Part shown: piece after piece, positions 11,422 through 22,557 of the stretch
Numbering within the stretch: position 1 is the first letter of the stretch
How the letters are laid out: each line of letters starts with the position of its first letter
Source of the DNA: Pistacia vera
Lineage: Eukaryota; Streptophyta; Magnoliopsida; Sapindales; Anacardiaceae
DNA length: 64,000 bases
Direction: 5' to 3'
Assembly (NCBI RefSeq): GCF_008641045.1
Contig: NW_022196313.1
Coordinates: 248,001-312,000 of the forward strand
Position numbers and translations under genes: made by a program
The notes under the pieces: model-generated
What the model was told of the DNA's origin: nothing
The model's input: only the letters and a program-made list of their open reading frames with translations
Database searches by the model: none

Positions 11422-14058
11422 TGTTAGGGCTAAAAATCGTCTTGGGCCTGACGAGGCCCAATCACGAAATAAACATGTCATGGCCCAAGGCCCCAGCCCA
11501 ATCCCGATTGGGCCTATGCTTAAAATCACCTTGTGAACTACCCACTCTATGAGTTTGGCTATCCTACAAGTTAAGCTGAACTGAGTTCTGGCCCATTAGC
11601 CTGCAATAGTCCATAAATAGGAAATCAGAATCATTCTATTTCCCCTTTTATGGAGATTCTGAATCTATTAAACTTAATTTGATAAAGGCAATAAATCATA
11701 TTTCTTTCTTGATAGGGATTATCTCCCAAAATAGGACTTAGTGTCCTAATAGGATTCCAACCCCTTTGGTTCACTATATAAACAAAGGTCTCCCCTCTCA
11801 TAAGGGGAGTGATCTCCCATAGTCAATCTAAATTAATCAAAACCATCTATTTACTCCTAAGTTCTTGCTCCCAAGAACCCGATGCCCCCGCCGTAGTCCT
11901 AGCCTCTGACAAGACTCATGGTAATCATTCTTCTCCTTAATTCTTATTAAATCATCTCTTTTAGCCTTCCTGACTTGAGCGTCGGAGTGCTTATGGCAAA
12001 CACCACCCTGGTGTTTTTCGTAAACTTTACGCTTGTCTTTTCATGTGTGCAGGTTGTAACACCCAACATTGAGGTACATGATTTAAATTATGTTGTATAG
12101 CCCTTAGTTAAATTTTGTTAGAATTATTTTAAGAGAATATGAAAAAAATGCCTTAAATTTGCATTAAGGGTAAAATAGTCTTTTCACTCAAAACTAGTTG
12201 ATTTTGTGGGGAGTGAAAAGAGATAGAAAATCATAGAGAATTCAATAAAAGTGAAGGCATTTTGGTAATTGACTAAGGGACAAAGATGGAATTGCATTCT
12301 AAGGGACAAAGATGGAATTTCTAGGAAAGAGTAAGGGCAAAATGGGAAATGAGTTTATAAACTAAAATGTTAAGGGTTTGAAACCCTTATTTCGTTCATA
12401 CCACCCCCACACTCCTCCTCCTTTTTCTCTCAAATTTTCATTCACTTTTCCAAGGTTTTTGAGGGCTTTTGAGTAGATTTGCATAGGGTTTTGATTCAAG
12501 GCATCAAAAGGTAAGGATTCATACTCTTTATCAATGATTTATTTGTGTAAAGGTTGAGTTCTTATGAAGTTTATGCTTAGGGTTAAGAGAAGATTGGAAT
12601 CCAACAAGAGAGAGAGTTTAGGAGGACTACTCAAGCCAAGGTAAGTAAATTCCACTCAAAATCCAACTCAAGCTAAAATTTAAGAATTCAAGTGAGTAGA
12701 GATTTTTTAAATATGCATATGTTGTGATATGAGAAATTGAGATGAGATGTATGATGTATTATGCTTATTGTTGGATATATTTGAATATGAGAAGTATATG
12801 TGATGATTTGATGATGGGTTGAAATTGAAAGAATTGGAGAAATTCTTTTGGGAGTGGTTTGCCATGTAGGTATGTGATGCTACAAGAGAGTTTTTCTCTC
12901 ATTTGGATGGTTTGAGAAATAAATAGAATGATAATTGAATTAGAGTTTGTTTGTGCACAACTATGTTTGATGAAATGCCTAAGTGAAACATGTTAGCAAA
13001 CTGCCCTGTCACAGCCGTGACTTTCTAAGTGATTTTGGGCATTTTACACATCGAACTGGGTTTAGACCAAAACATAAAAGTTGTAGCTCTGTCTCTAAGC
13101 TTTAAAACAATACTAAAATCGTATCAATCCGATGTGTATAACTCAGTTATGTCTTTTTGAGTGTGACCTGTGCAGAATGACTATCTTGATGCAATATTGC
13201 ATTTTGTATTTCATAAGTGCATTAAGTAAGAAACTTTAAGCATGAACCATACTTATGCATTAAGAAGTAGTTTGAAAAAGAGTAGAGAACTTTGTGAATG
13301 ACTACTCTAAAAGTAAAGAGAGAAAAAATCTAAGAATGGGTTGGTGGGTTGGTGCTTTGTGAACTCCACCCGGAAGTCACGAAGAGTGGGTTGGTGCTTT
13401 GTGAACTCCACCCAGCCGTGCCTCCGGTAAGATGAGGCCGTGACATTCAAGTGAGAAAGAAAGAGAAAATATGAGAAAGAAGAGAGAAACAGAAATGAGT
13501 AGAAGTCACAAAGAGTGGGTGGGTGCTTTGTGATCTCCACTCAGCCGTGCCTCCGGTAAGATGAGGCTGTGACATACAACAGAAAGTTAATAGAAAAGAG
13601 AGCTATGTGAAAGAGAAACAGAAACATAAAAAGAAAATAAATGAGAGGAGAAGAGTGTAAGGAAAGAATTAAGAGAAAGAGTTACAGGGATAGACGAGTA
13701 GAGGATTTACTTACTGAGCATTATTTTGTGCTCACCCCATTGTTTATCTTTGTGTTTGCAGGATCTAGGTGAGGACGCGGTCGGATGAGCGTTGGCAAGC
13801 GAGGAGCAATAGCTACACTGTCCACTATTTTTGATAACTTTTACAAATGATACCTTACTTTATATAAAGAATGATTATATGTATTAAAAAAAAATTTCGG
13901 GCCCATTTACTTTTGCTAATATAAATGCATTTTACTTTATGTATTTCTATAAGTAACCTAGTATGAAGCAGTTATTACACAGGTCTAGTAGATTGTCAGT
14001 GGCCTCAATCTCACTGGATCCGACCCTATTTCCGTAGCTTTAGATTTTTTGCATTACA
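11422..14058 (+). mobile_element. 5' LTR of element F, interrupted
   Basis: Runs from TGTTAGGGCT to TTGCATTACA, interrupted by a solo LTR at 12055-13979. Its first 500 or so bases match the 3' LTR at 18523. The TCACTATATAAAC near 11771 looks like the LTR's TATA box, followed by leader-like sequence with AGTCAATC and TTTACTCC. It keeps about 130 bases (around 11920-12054) that are missing from the 3' LTR, so the two LTRs have diverged by deletion as well as substitution. Confidence 0.85.
12055..13979 (+). mobile_element. Solo LTR, gypsy family C (TGTAACACCC type), perfect TSD
   Basis: 1925 bp from TGTAACACCC to TTATTACA, flanked by perfect CAGGT duplications at 12050-12054 and 13980-13984. 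It belongs to the same loose family as the LTRs at 27088, 44261, 59001 and 61056, sharing the GTGAGCAC...TGAGC segment and the GGATCTAGGTGAGG segment near the 3' end. The gypsy element at 42960-54440, which has this LTR type, uses initiator tRNA-Met as primer. Internally, a block of about 90 bp (GTGCTTTGTGAACTCCACC, then GCCTCCGGTAAGATGAGG) is repeated two to three times between 13335 and 13575. Confidence 0.9.
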
Positions 14059-14060
14059 GT

Positions 14061-14080
14061 TTGGCGCCCACCATGGGGCC
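14061..14080 (+). promoter_or_regulatory. Primer binding site of element F (tRNA-Lys-like)
   Basis: TTGGCGCCCACCATGGGGCC lies two bases after the LTR end. It begins with the canonical TGGCGCC and resembles, with a few mismatches, the complement of a tRNA-Lys(CTT) 3' end. Tat-type gypsy elements commonly have primer sites of this style. The tRNA assignment is from memory. Confidence 0.65.
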
Positions 14081-14389
14081 CTGAACTTACTTTGATTGAC
14101 ATCGTTAATCAGAAAGCTCAATCACGATAAGAAAAAAAATTTCTTTACTTTTCTTCATTTGTTTTATCTATTCACATGTCATATTATATCTATTCAGCAC
14201 ATCATAATTTGTTTTATATTATGTCTATCCTGCGAGTAATATGATACTTTGAAGCCTCAAAACACATCTCTCATGTTCGTAATAAGTTCATGCGACTCTC
14301 CTTTTCTTTTTAGCAATAAAGGAAAAGTACAGATGTTATTTAGCTCTGCAAAATGGGCACATTCCAACCAGCTCTTTTAAGGGAATAGC

Positions 14390-15259
14390 CAGCTTCGTTC
14401 TTCACACCTCAAACCACTACCAAAATCTCAGAAGCATAGAACTCACCTCCTTAATCCTCCAAGATCAAGAACCCATGAGAAATCCACTAAAACCCATTAG
14501 AGGAAAGGAAGAAATCAGAAGAAAACCAACACCAAGACTCTTTCACGCATATTCTTTTTCTACTTCTCCTCCAAAAATATGCAAAACTCAATAAACCCAT
14601 GAAACACATTCAGCCTCCTCTAAAAAAACAAAGCCACCAAGCGTTTGGTAAATTATTCCACTCCAAAACTTCGTCTTTTTCCAGAAGTTCACCTACCTCA
14701 CAACAAATCCAACCCAAATTATTTGCCACTCTCTACCCTTATTCTTCTTCACCTATAAATTCTCCCTTTCCACCTCTTTCTTCTCATGCACTCTTCCTTT
14801 CTCTTTTATTTATACCAATGCCAGCCTCCTCCAAACGCCAACAAAAGGAAGCTTAATTGCCCTATTCTCTCCAGTAATCATAACTAAAAACCAAAACGAT
14901 TCTCTCACCATCCAAACACTACTCAAAGAGAAGAAGGCACACCCTTCCTTCCCTTGATTTCTCTCCTCTTTCTCCCTCACTTGTTCGCACTTCTTCATCT
15001 AAATCTTCAACTCTCAATCATGTTTCTTTTAGAATCCTCCAGAAGTTCTCTCATACCAAGCTTCCTCCACTCTTATTCTTCTCCTCAAAAACCCATCGCT
15101 AACTCCAAACCTTACGTCAATGCTCCTACTGTGTTGTCAACTCCTTCCTCTACCAGGCAGAGCTTCTTTGAGCCAATTCCCAATGAGCTTAGCAAGATTG
15201 AGATTTACTCTCCCGCATCCTACACCGCCTATACTACCGGCGGTATCCACAACTGTGGT
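14390..15259 (+). pseudogene. Captured 5' end of a mitochondrial phosphate carrier gene
   Basis: Mitochondrial phosphate carriers import phosphate across the inner membrane. The frame from ATG at 15020 encodes ESSRSSLIPSFLHSYSS and, about 40 residues later, KIEIYSPASYTAYTTGGI, followed by CG. This corresponds to the plant MPT3/PHT3 N-terminus as I know it (SLIPSFLYSSSS, then IEMYSPAFYAACTAGGI.SCG). Similarity stops after about 80 codons at the first transmembrane helix; the six-helix carrier body with its PX(D/E)XX(K/R) signatures is absent. Upstream, a TATA-like CCTATAAATTC (about 14751) and a CT-rich stretch look like promoter and 5' UTR, so the captured piece may span both. It lies inside LARD F. 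The frame runs open to about 15331. Confidence 0.65.
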
Positions 15260-17360
15260 GGCTGCTCCATCAACCTCTTCACCCACTCAACTTCTAATTT
15301 CCAGCGTTGGAACCAGTCAAGACTTATTTAAAAGTGCCAATTTGGTTCTCTCCATCACCTATAGTTCCCTTCTCACAACCGCTACATCCACTACAAACCC
15401 TTTTATGGCTGCTTTTGCTCATGTTTTCAAGTATAGAGCCTCGGTAACCCCAAGCACTAGAAGTGGCATGTTGAAACTACTTCTTCAACTCCTAACAACT
15501 AGGCTCAAGTTTCTAACCATGAATTCCTTCCTTCGCACAGAGAAACTTGGCTCAGATTGCTGACAGTCTTCTTTCAATCTAGACAGTTTCACACACTCTT
15601 TTTTGTTCTCCCATCCTTTGTTCCACCATTAAGCTCTTCTGTTTTTCCCATTTATCCCCGAGTCTAGAGAAGAACACCACCAATGCCAACTTTGCTGTTT
15701 ATTTGAACAAGAACCTAACCAATTACAATATGCTTCATCTTAGTGGAGTTGACTCATTTAAGAACTACTCCAACGGTAACAACCTCCCAGCTGGCTTTCC
15801 TTCAATCAACACTACAAAAGTGGCAGCACCCTTGTACTTATCACCATCCGCCATCTCTCACCACCGGACTCACACGCACTTGTCTATAGAACAACTCAGT
15901 TTGATCTGCTCACCCGCTAAAACTCACTCTACTCGGTTTAGTCATACTGATGCAGTGGAGTGTCAATGAAAGTTTAAATCAAGTCACCTTCCAGAATCCC
16001 CTTTTTCACTCAACTCGGCCAAATTTAGGCCGACTAGTGAAAAATTGTCATTGATTTATCGGACTGCAGTAGGCAGAGCACCTTACTCTCCCTTCTCTAT
16101 TCACCACTTGGTTTCTTGGGTCTTCCAAAGTGTCAAGGATTGGCTTAGACACACCAATTGCTGAAAGTTGTGCCAAGTAGAGAGTAGAACCTCCAATCAA
16201 AGTAACTGCCACTAACAAAAGTCTTCAAATAAACCCCTTGACCACTCGATTTTATAAGTTTGAGCCAAAGCAAGCTGACTCAGCTCGATCAAATTAGGCT
16301 GACTGGATAAGTGTCAATCACCTCACCCAAGTGCCCCACTTTGCTCAACCTTCAGTGCCGAGTCAATCCTTGCAAAACACAAACCACTTGCCCTTTTCCC
16401 CACCATCCAAAAACAAGATGAAAGTTGGCACACTTGGTGAATGACACGCATAGGAACCACCTCCACAGCACCGATTACTTCACCGTACCCTCATGCAGCT
16501 TCCTTTTCCTTTTTTCTAGGTTCCATTCCCTTTTTTGCAGTTTCCTTGTTTCGTAGGTTCCCTTTCCTTTTTTCGTAGCTTCACCTTTCTTGGCTTCTAT
16601 TGGGTTTTCGATCCCATCTAGTTTCCTTTTCACAAACTACCCAAAGTCAATCGACTCTAGAAGATCAAAAGCTTCATACAACCAAACAGCCAACCCAACA
16701 CAAGCAACAACCGTAGCAGAACAAGTCACCAAACACTTTATTTAGATCAAAAGCCTCCATTGGCTCATCCATTGAAGCTATGGACCACATTCGGCCCTAT
16801 GTTTCACCATTTGGTTCACTACTTAGTACATGCATCCCACGCATATCACTGCTCCATTTAGCTTATTCTTTTCTTTCATTTGGTCTGTATTAAACATGCA
16901 TGTCATGCATACTACTTCTCCTTTTAGCTTATTCAAATTTTGCTCACCACGTGTTCCTCAATCATTAAGAGGATTTTTTGTTAGTCTATCTCTCCACTTT
17001 GCTCTTCCAACTATTTTCCAGTTGTTCATGGCCGAGAATATTTCAACGACTAATGCTAAATTCAGGAATAACATTGCCCCTGGATGATCTTGGCAATGAA
17101 ACAGGTACCAGGTTTACATATTCAGTCAAATTGTTGAATCAACGCTAGCAACAAGAGAACTCTCAAGTCAAAAAACAAATACTCCACTTGTTAAACAAGT
17201 GTGGGTGGCAGCACTCAAAGGGGAAAGCTCACTCTTCATTCGGTCCATAACACATGCACATCATGCATATTGCTTTCTCGTTTGGCTTGTTGCTTAAAAC
17301 ATGCATGCCATGCATCTCGCTTCTCCAAGTGTTTCAAGTCATCTACTATGTTCATCTTCT
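15260..17360 (+). other. Non-coding interior of element F
   Basis: Pyrimidine-rich sequence with several short open frames (such as 15120-15563 and 15703-15969) and no recognisable domains. It contains TTCCTTTTCC-type runs (16500-16620) and repeated ATGCATG-type motifs (CATGCATGTCATGCAT, CATGCATGCCATGCAT) between 16830 and 17320. GACTCGGCC-like words near 16010 and 16270 foreshadow the tandem repeat that follows. Confidence 0.5.
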
Positions 17361-17439
17361 ATCAATTTACGTTGACTTGGATGCGAGACCCGAATTACAT
17401 TGACTGTCAGTCACACGGATAGGGCCTCGGTACTTAGCA

Positions 17440-18235
17440 TCTACAAATCTTTCAACTACAAGTGATTTAAATCGACTCGGACACGAGGCCTAAATTACAT
17501 CGATAGTCAATCATACTGAAAAGGCCTCAATACATCTACAAATAATTTCAATTTTAATGAATTTACATGGACTCTTTCGCGAGGCCCAGATTAGATCGAT
17601 AGTCGATCATACCGACAAGGCCTCGATACATCTACAAATAATTTCAACTCCAACGAATTTACATCTACTCGGTCGCGAGGCCCGAATTACATCGACATCC
17701 GGTCATACCGACAAGACCTCGATACATCTACAAATTATTTTAACTCCAATAAATTTACATCGGCTTGGTCATGAGGCCCAGATTACATCAATAGTCGGTC
17801 ATATCGATAGGGCCTCGATACATCTACCAATTATTCCAACTTCAACAAATTTACATCGACTCAGTCGCGAGGCCCAGATTACATCGAGAGTCGGTCAGAC
17901 CAACAGGGCCTCGACACTTTTAACATCTATAAATTTTATAACTACAATTGATATACATCGACTCGGTCGTGAGGCTCAAATTACATCGACAGTCGGTCAC
18001 GCTGATAAGGCCTCAATACTCAGCGTCTACAAATTTTTTTAACTATAATTGGTTTACATCGACTCGACCAGAAGGCCTAATTCCTTGATTTTTTTTCAAC
18101 TACAAGTCGGTCACGCCGACTCGACTACAAGGCCTGACTTCTCAAATTTCAAATACAAGTCGGTCACGCCGACTCGGCCACGAGGCTTGATACCTTAAGT
18201 TCAACTACAAGTTAGTCATGCCGACCTGATCATGT
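17440..18235 (+). repeat. Tandem repeat of about 100 bp in element F, open in one frame
   Basis: About eight degenerate units, each with TTTACATCGACTCGGTCGC, GAGGCCCAGATTACATCGA, GTCGGTCATACCGA and GGCCTCGATACATCTAC. Units are about 98-102 bp in the central five, which keep one frame open from 17557 to 18042 (161 codons) with a roughly 33-residue periodic pattern around NLHRLGREAQITS. After 18045 the units shorten to about 60 bp, built on AAGTCGGTCACGCCGACTCG. Tandem repeats just before the 3' LTR are common in Tat/Ogre-type elements. I see no sign that the periodic frame is a protein. Confidence 0.8.
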
Positions 18236-18502
18236 AACCTAAACACCTAGGTTTTCTATTAAAAGTTGATAACTTCTCCTAAGCCAAGTTGGCTGAGCGA
18301 GTCTTCATATTTCTCCCAACCCCGGTTGGTCAAGCATTCACCTCCCAACTTAGGGTGGTCGAGAAAAATCCTCCCACCTCGGGTTGGTCGAGCGAACTTT
18401 CTCCAAGCAACGGTCTATCTGAACTAACAAGCTACTAGCACTAATCCGCTCAGTCTGCACTCATTTGATTAAATCTACTCTCTAAACTTAATACCCTTTA
18501 AC

Positions 18503-18520
18503 TTGGAGAATGGGGGCCTA
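18503..18520 (+). promoter_or_regulatory. Polypurine tract of element F
   Basis: TTGGAGAATGGGGGCCTA precedes the 3' LTR start at 18523. Its position and purine richness fit the second-strand primer of an LTR element and set the plus orientation. Confidence 0.7.
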
Positions 18521-18522
18521 AC

Positions 18523-19109
18523 TATTAGGGCCAAAAATCATCTTGGGCCTAACGAGGCCCAATAACGAAACAAACATGTCACGGCCTAAAGCCTCAACCC
18601 AATCCTGATTGGGCCTACACTTAAAATCACCTTGTGAACTACCCACTCTATGAGTTTGGCTATGCTACAAGTTAAGCTGAATTGAGTTTTGGCCCATTAG
18701 CCTACAATAGCCCATAAATAGGAAATCATAATCATATTCTATTTCCCCTTCTATGGAGATTCTGAATCTTCCTCAAACTATTAAACTTAATCTGATAAAG
18801 GCAAGAAATCATATTTCTTTCTTGATAGGGATTATCTCCCAAAATAGGACTCAGTGTCCTAATAAGATTCCAACCCCTTGGTTCACTATATAAACAAAGG
18901 TCTACCCTCTCATAAGGGGAGGGATCTTCCATAGTCAATCTACGCTACCCAAAACCATCTATTTACTCCTAAGTTTTTGCTCCCAAGAACTCGACGCCTT
19001 TGTCGTAGTCTTAGCCTCCGACAAGACTCCTATTCTAGTGGATTGTCAGTGGCCTCAACCTCACGGGATCTGACCCTATTTCCATAATCGTAGATTTTTT
19101 ACATCTACA
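18523..19109 (+). mobile_element. 3' LTR of element F
   Basis: 587 bp from TATTAGGGCC (first TG mutated to TA) to TACATCTACA, followed by the ATAAG duplication. It is collinear with the 5' LTR but lacks about 130 bp after CGACAAGACTC, and has many substitutions, so the element is not young. Confidence 0.88.
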
Positions 19110-19259
19110 ATAAGTATTATATACCAATTCATCAAAAAATTAAAAGAAAAACCATAACATTCTCACTAACATTGCAAAATTTAAATAGTTAACACCAAAA
19201 TTAACACAAATTCAACAGTGACCAACAATAAATTTTACTAGAATTAATTCTTGGCTTTA

Positions 19260-19661
19260 AGTAATGCAATCTTTTGGAAGGAGAATTGAGAAAAGAGAAA
19301 TTTTTTCTCTTCAATTGCACTGCACGGCCAGGAATTAATTAGGATGTGTAAAACCTAATTTTACTTTATTTAAATAATAAAGCAAATATCCATTCCACCC
19401 CTCAAGTTTAGCATCAACTCAAACTTTAGGTAGAATTGCATATTAACCCAATTTAATTATTTAGTTTAAATATTAATATTAACTCTAATAATTAAATTTA
19501 TAATTTTGCTAAATTACTCCAATAATGAAATTGGACATAGGCTACAACCTCAGTAAATTTAATTACATAGAAAAATTACCAATATGCCCATTCATCTAAA
19601 AGATGAATATTCCCTTCTAAAATGTCATCATCCTTAAACTATCTTCTAAGTGTGTGACCCT
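19260..19661 (-). mobile_element. Copia LTR E, left fragment
   Basis: This AT-rich stretch ends with ACCTCAGTAAATTTAATTAC and GTGTGTGACCC. It matches the middle of the copia LTR at 45881-47683 (compare 46540-46655) in the same orientation. It is cut at 19661 by element D1; the LTR resumes at 26737. Its true left end was not found, and 19115-19260 is unassigned. Confidence 0.6.
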
Positions 19662-22543
19662 TGTTGGAGTAGGTGCCCTAGCGCCAACGGTTTAGCTCTT
19701 GTAAATTCATTTCAAATTAGTGAATAAAAGGCATCACTTATTTATGAGCATATATTGTAGCATCTATTTACTGTGCGTAAAGAAAATAGTATATGTCCTT
19801 AGAAAGGTTGGAACTAGTGACGAGGGAATTAACTATTATAAATCTTAATTGTGGAACCCTATGAGCACAAATGGTGGCCCTTCTTAGACCGTCCATAGTC
19901 ATAGTATAAATCTGACCAAGGACACAAATTATATAGAGAGACTATCATTGCTTGAACGTATTGGGATTCATGCATTTTGGACATGGAAATGGTGTAACAT
20001 GGATGAACAAGATGATGGATGCAAGGTAGAACACAAACATAACACATAAGCCAAAAACATTTCAAGGTAAGGATGGAATATTACCTACTCCTTTGCTATT
20101 CAACACTTGAATCTTCTTTCTTGGAGTCTTAGTTCTTCAAGTGAACTTGAAGAACCTCAAAATGTGATCCACACAAGTCAAGGAAGAGAGAGCCAAGAGA
20201 GTGAGAGAGAAAATGAGAGAGTGATTTTGTTTTAATTGATTCAATTCAATTAAAATGGTATAAAACTTAATTTATATACCATGGGCACAAAGTGTAATTT
20301 TAAATTGTTTTGGGAAGGCCTCAAACAATTTAAAATTAACTTGAGAATAAACATTTATGTCAAGTCCTTGGTTTTATGGTTAACTCATAATTAGACCAAA
20401 TTTTAATTCCATTAAATATTCTAACCCCTTTAGAATAAAACCAATGCACTTTTGCCCCCATCATTGAATCCAATTCAATAATAATATTTAATAAATCTTT
20501 ATTACCCTTGGTTAGTGCTAGCTATTCATGGATAATCATTTCTGACCAATACATTAATTCAAATGCAACTGTTTACGTCCGAACATCATTAATCTGATTA
20601 ATGATATGTATTACTCTCTCTCCTTGAGCTTGGTTTTATGTGTGACTATTTTGGTTCACTGTGATCTAGCCGTGGGCCCAATATTTGATTTTGATATGTT
20701 TCATTATAATTCTTTATAATCAAAACTCCCACTGATTATGGTAGACGTCTAGCAATGTTTCATAACCCCTAAACCACAATGAAGTGTAAACTCCAATGAA
20801 CCTATTCTGATCGTATGTACCATGTAGTCAAATCCCTTCGTTATCTAATCTTGATTAAGAATGGTTCATGGTATGTCAAATCCTTTAACTTAATCTTTAA
20901 TTGAATTGTCAATCGATACAATGGAACTCGTCAACATGAAACTACTTTTCATCTGACATTCATTATACTTTGGCCAGAGATTTCCCTTTTCCAATGTTTA
21001 TTGATATTCGGCTGGGAACTCGAGATTGGACTATTTTGAGTTAACGGATCCCATCTTGACCATCACTTGTCCTTGCACATGAATAACATATGACCAAACC
21101 TGCTTATTACACAAGACATGATTAGTCTCTTGCTTCTACATCATATGAACCATATGCATTTTATGTTGAATCCAACCATGATGTCTTAGGTCTAAGGATC
21201 AGTGGTACAATAGCACGATCCTATGATGCATCATTGACCACATTTATGTGATTCATCGTAATCAGTCGTATTTGATAAATAGTTCACTAACCGTTTATCC
21301 ATGCTAATGCCTTAGTGACATACCTCTTATAATTACCCACACTAATACCATCACATGATATTCAATGGAGACATTCAACATGCCTACTATGCAATGTTAT
21401 TACCCAATTAACATTACTTGTGTAGGGAATTCTTTGATGATTTGATCTTCTAAAGATCCGTGTCATCCGGACATTTCACATGCAATATTAAATATAATAT
21501 AATATAAATGAAGCAAAAAATCAACATGTGAAATAAGAACACTTTCTTTTATTCATAATACATTTACAAGATATAATGTCCTGAAATCGACAACACGATA
21601 ACACATTTCCCAGATTGTCCTTGGGCCAAAAAGGGTATTTCAGTAATTTGGGAGTCCAGGGGCATTTTCGTCATTATGTGCGAGAAGGGCACTTTGGTAA
21701 TTTTGCTAAGGGGTTAAATTTTTTTACTAAAATTGGAATCATATTAATTTTAATTAATATGGAGAACATATATTTAATTTAATTTAATTAAATATATATT
21801 AAACCCATTTATTAAATATGATAAATATATATGGAATAAATAAATAGTAATATTTATTTAATTAGAATATGTATTTATATAGGAATTAAATAAATATGAA
21901 TATTTATTTAATTAGGATTCATATTTAAGTGAGAATATCTTTAAGAGATATTCTAATCTCTTATATCATGGATTGCAATCCAATTCAGATAGGAATTAAA
22001 AGGATTGTAATCCAATCCAAATAGGAATTAAGGATTTACAATCCTTATTGGATTCTTATTTGGGATTGCCATAAAGTTAATATTTCAAATTGAATAGCAA
22101 AATTAACTCAGTTCATGCTAAACCCTAGCCACCATGTGAGTTTTTCTCACACTAATTTTGGCCACCTTCACTTAAGCCCTCCGATTGATCTAGCAGTCAA
22201 TCCTAGGGTGATCTCAAGCCTAACTTCAGTGGATACCAATGGACTCAATCCTACATTGGATCAATAGCAAAGTACTTGTGAGTAGTACCTATGAACAGTA
22301 CCCCCTACGAACAGTACCTATGAACGGTGTCAGTGAATAGGGCTAGTGAACAATACTGAAAGTTCTAGTCCAGAGAAGGAGCAGCCAACGAGAGTTATAT
22401 CACATAATCTTGTATGGTTGTTTTAATTTATGTTGATTAATTTAGTCAAAATCGTGATCTTGGGTTATGGAATAGTGCCATAGCAAGAATTTTTTTTTTT
22501 TTTTTTTTTGTTATTCTGTGCTTGCCATGACATGGTTCCTACA
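19662..22543 (+). mobile_element. 5' LTR of copia D1, interrupted
   Basis: Begins TGTTGGAGTAGGTGCCCTAG, matching the start of the H 5' LTR (minus strand from 37095) and of the K LTRs. It ends GGTTCCTACA before the primer site. A solo LTR occupies 19978-21603, leaving about 1.26 kb of LTR. Near the 3' end it has a T-run (about 22490-22509) that is longer in the 3' LTR copy (about 26681-26707). Confidence 0.82.
19978..21603 (-). mobile_element. Solo LTR, copia-like family L, perfect TSD
   Basis: 1626 bp from TGGACATGG to ACGATAACA on the plus strand; on the minus strand it starts TGTTATCGTG. Perfect CATTT duplications at 19973-19977 and 21604-21608. Its insertion splits the D1 5' LTR. No second copy occurs in the window, and the superfamily is inferred only from the termini, length and text style. 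Confidence 0.82.
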
Positions 22544-22545
22544 AG

Positions 22546-22557
22546 TGCTATTAGAGC
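22546..22557 (+). promoter_or_regulatory. Primer binding site of D1 (initiator tRNA-Met type, mutated)
   Basis: TGCTATTAGAGC differs at two bases from TGGTATCAGAGC, the site complementary to the plant initiator tRNA-Met 3' end. It starts two bases after the LTR. Confidence 0.7.

Larger units (their letters stand above)
11422..19109 (+). mobile_element. Large non-autonomous LTR element (LARD) F
   Basis: Two related LTRs (from 11422 and from 18523), a primer site after the first and a polypurine tract before the second define a complete element on the plus strand. Target duplications ATAAG at 11417-11421 and 19110-19114 match perfectly. The internal part (14059-18522) has no Gag, protease, integrase or RT that I can recognise. 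It contains a host gene fragment (about 14390-15259), CT-rich sequence and a roughly 100-bp tandem repeat. Such elements depend on proteins from a related autonomous gypsy element. Without the nested solo LTR (12055-13979 plus one TSD copy) it would be about 5.8 kb. Confidence 0.88.

Noticed and set aside
15120..15969. Open frames downstream of the phosphate-carrier start
   Set aside because: No continuation of carrier motifs (no PX(D/E)XX(K/R) signatures) or other known domain found.
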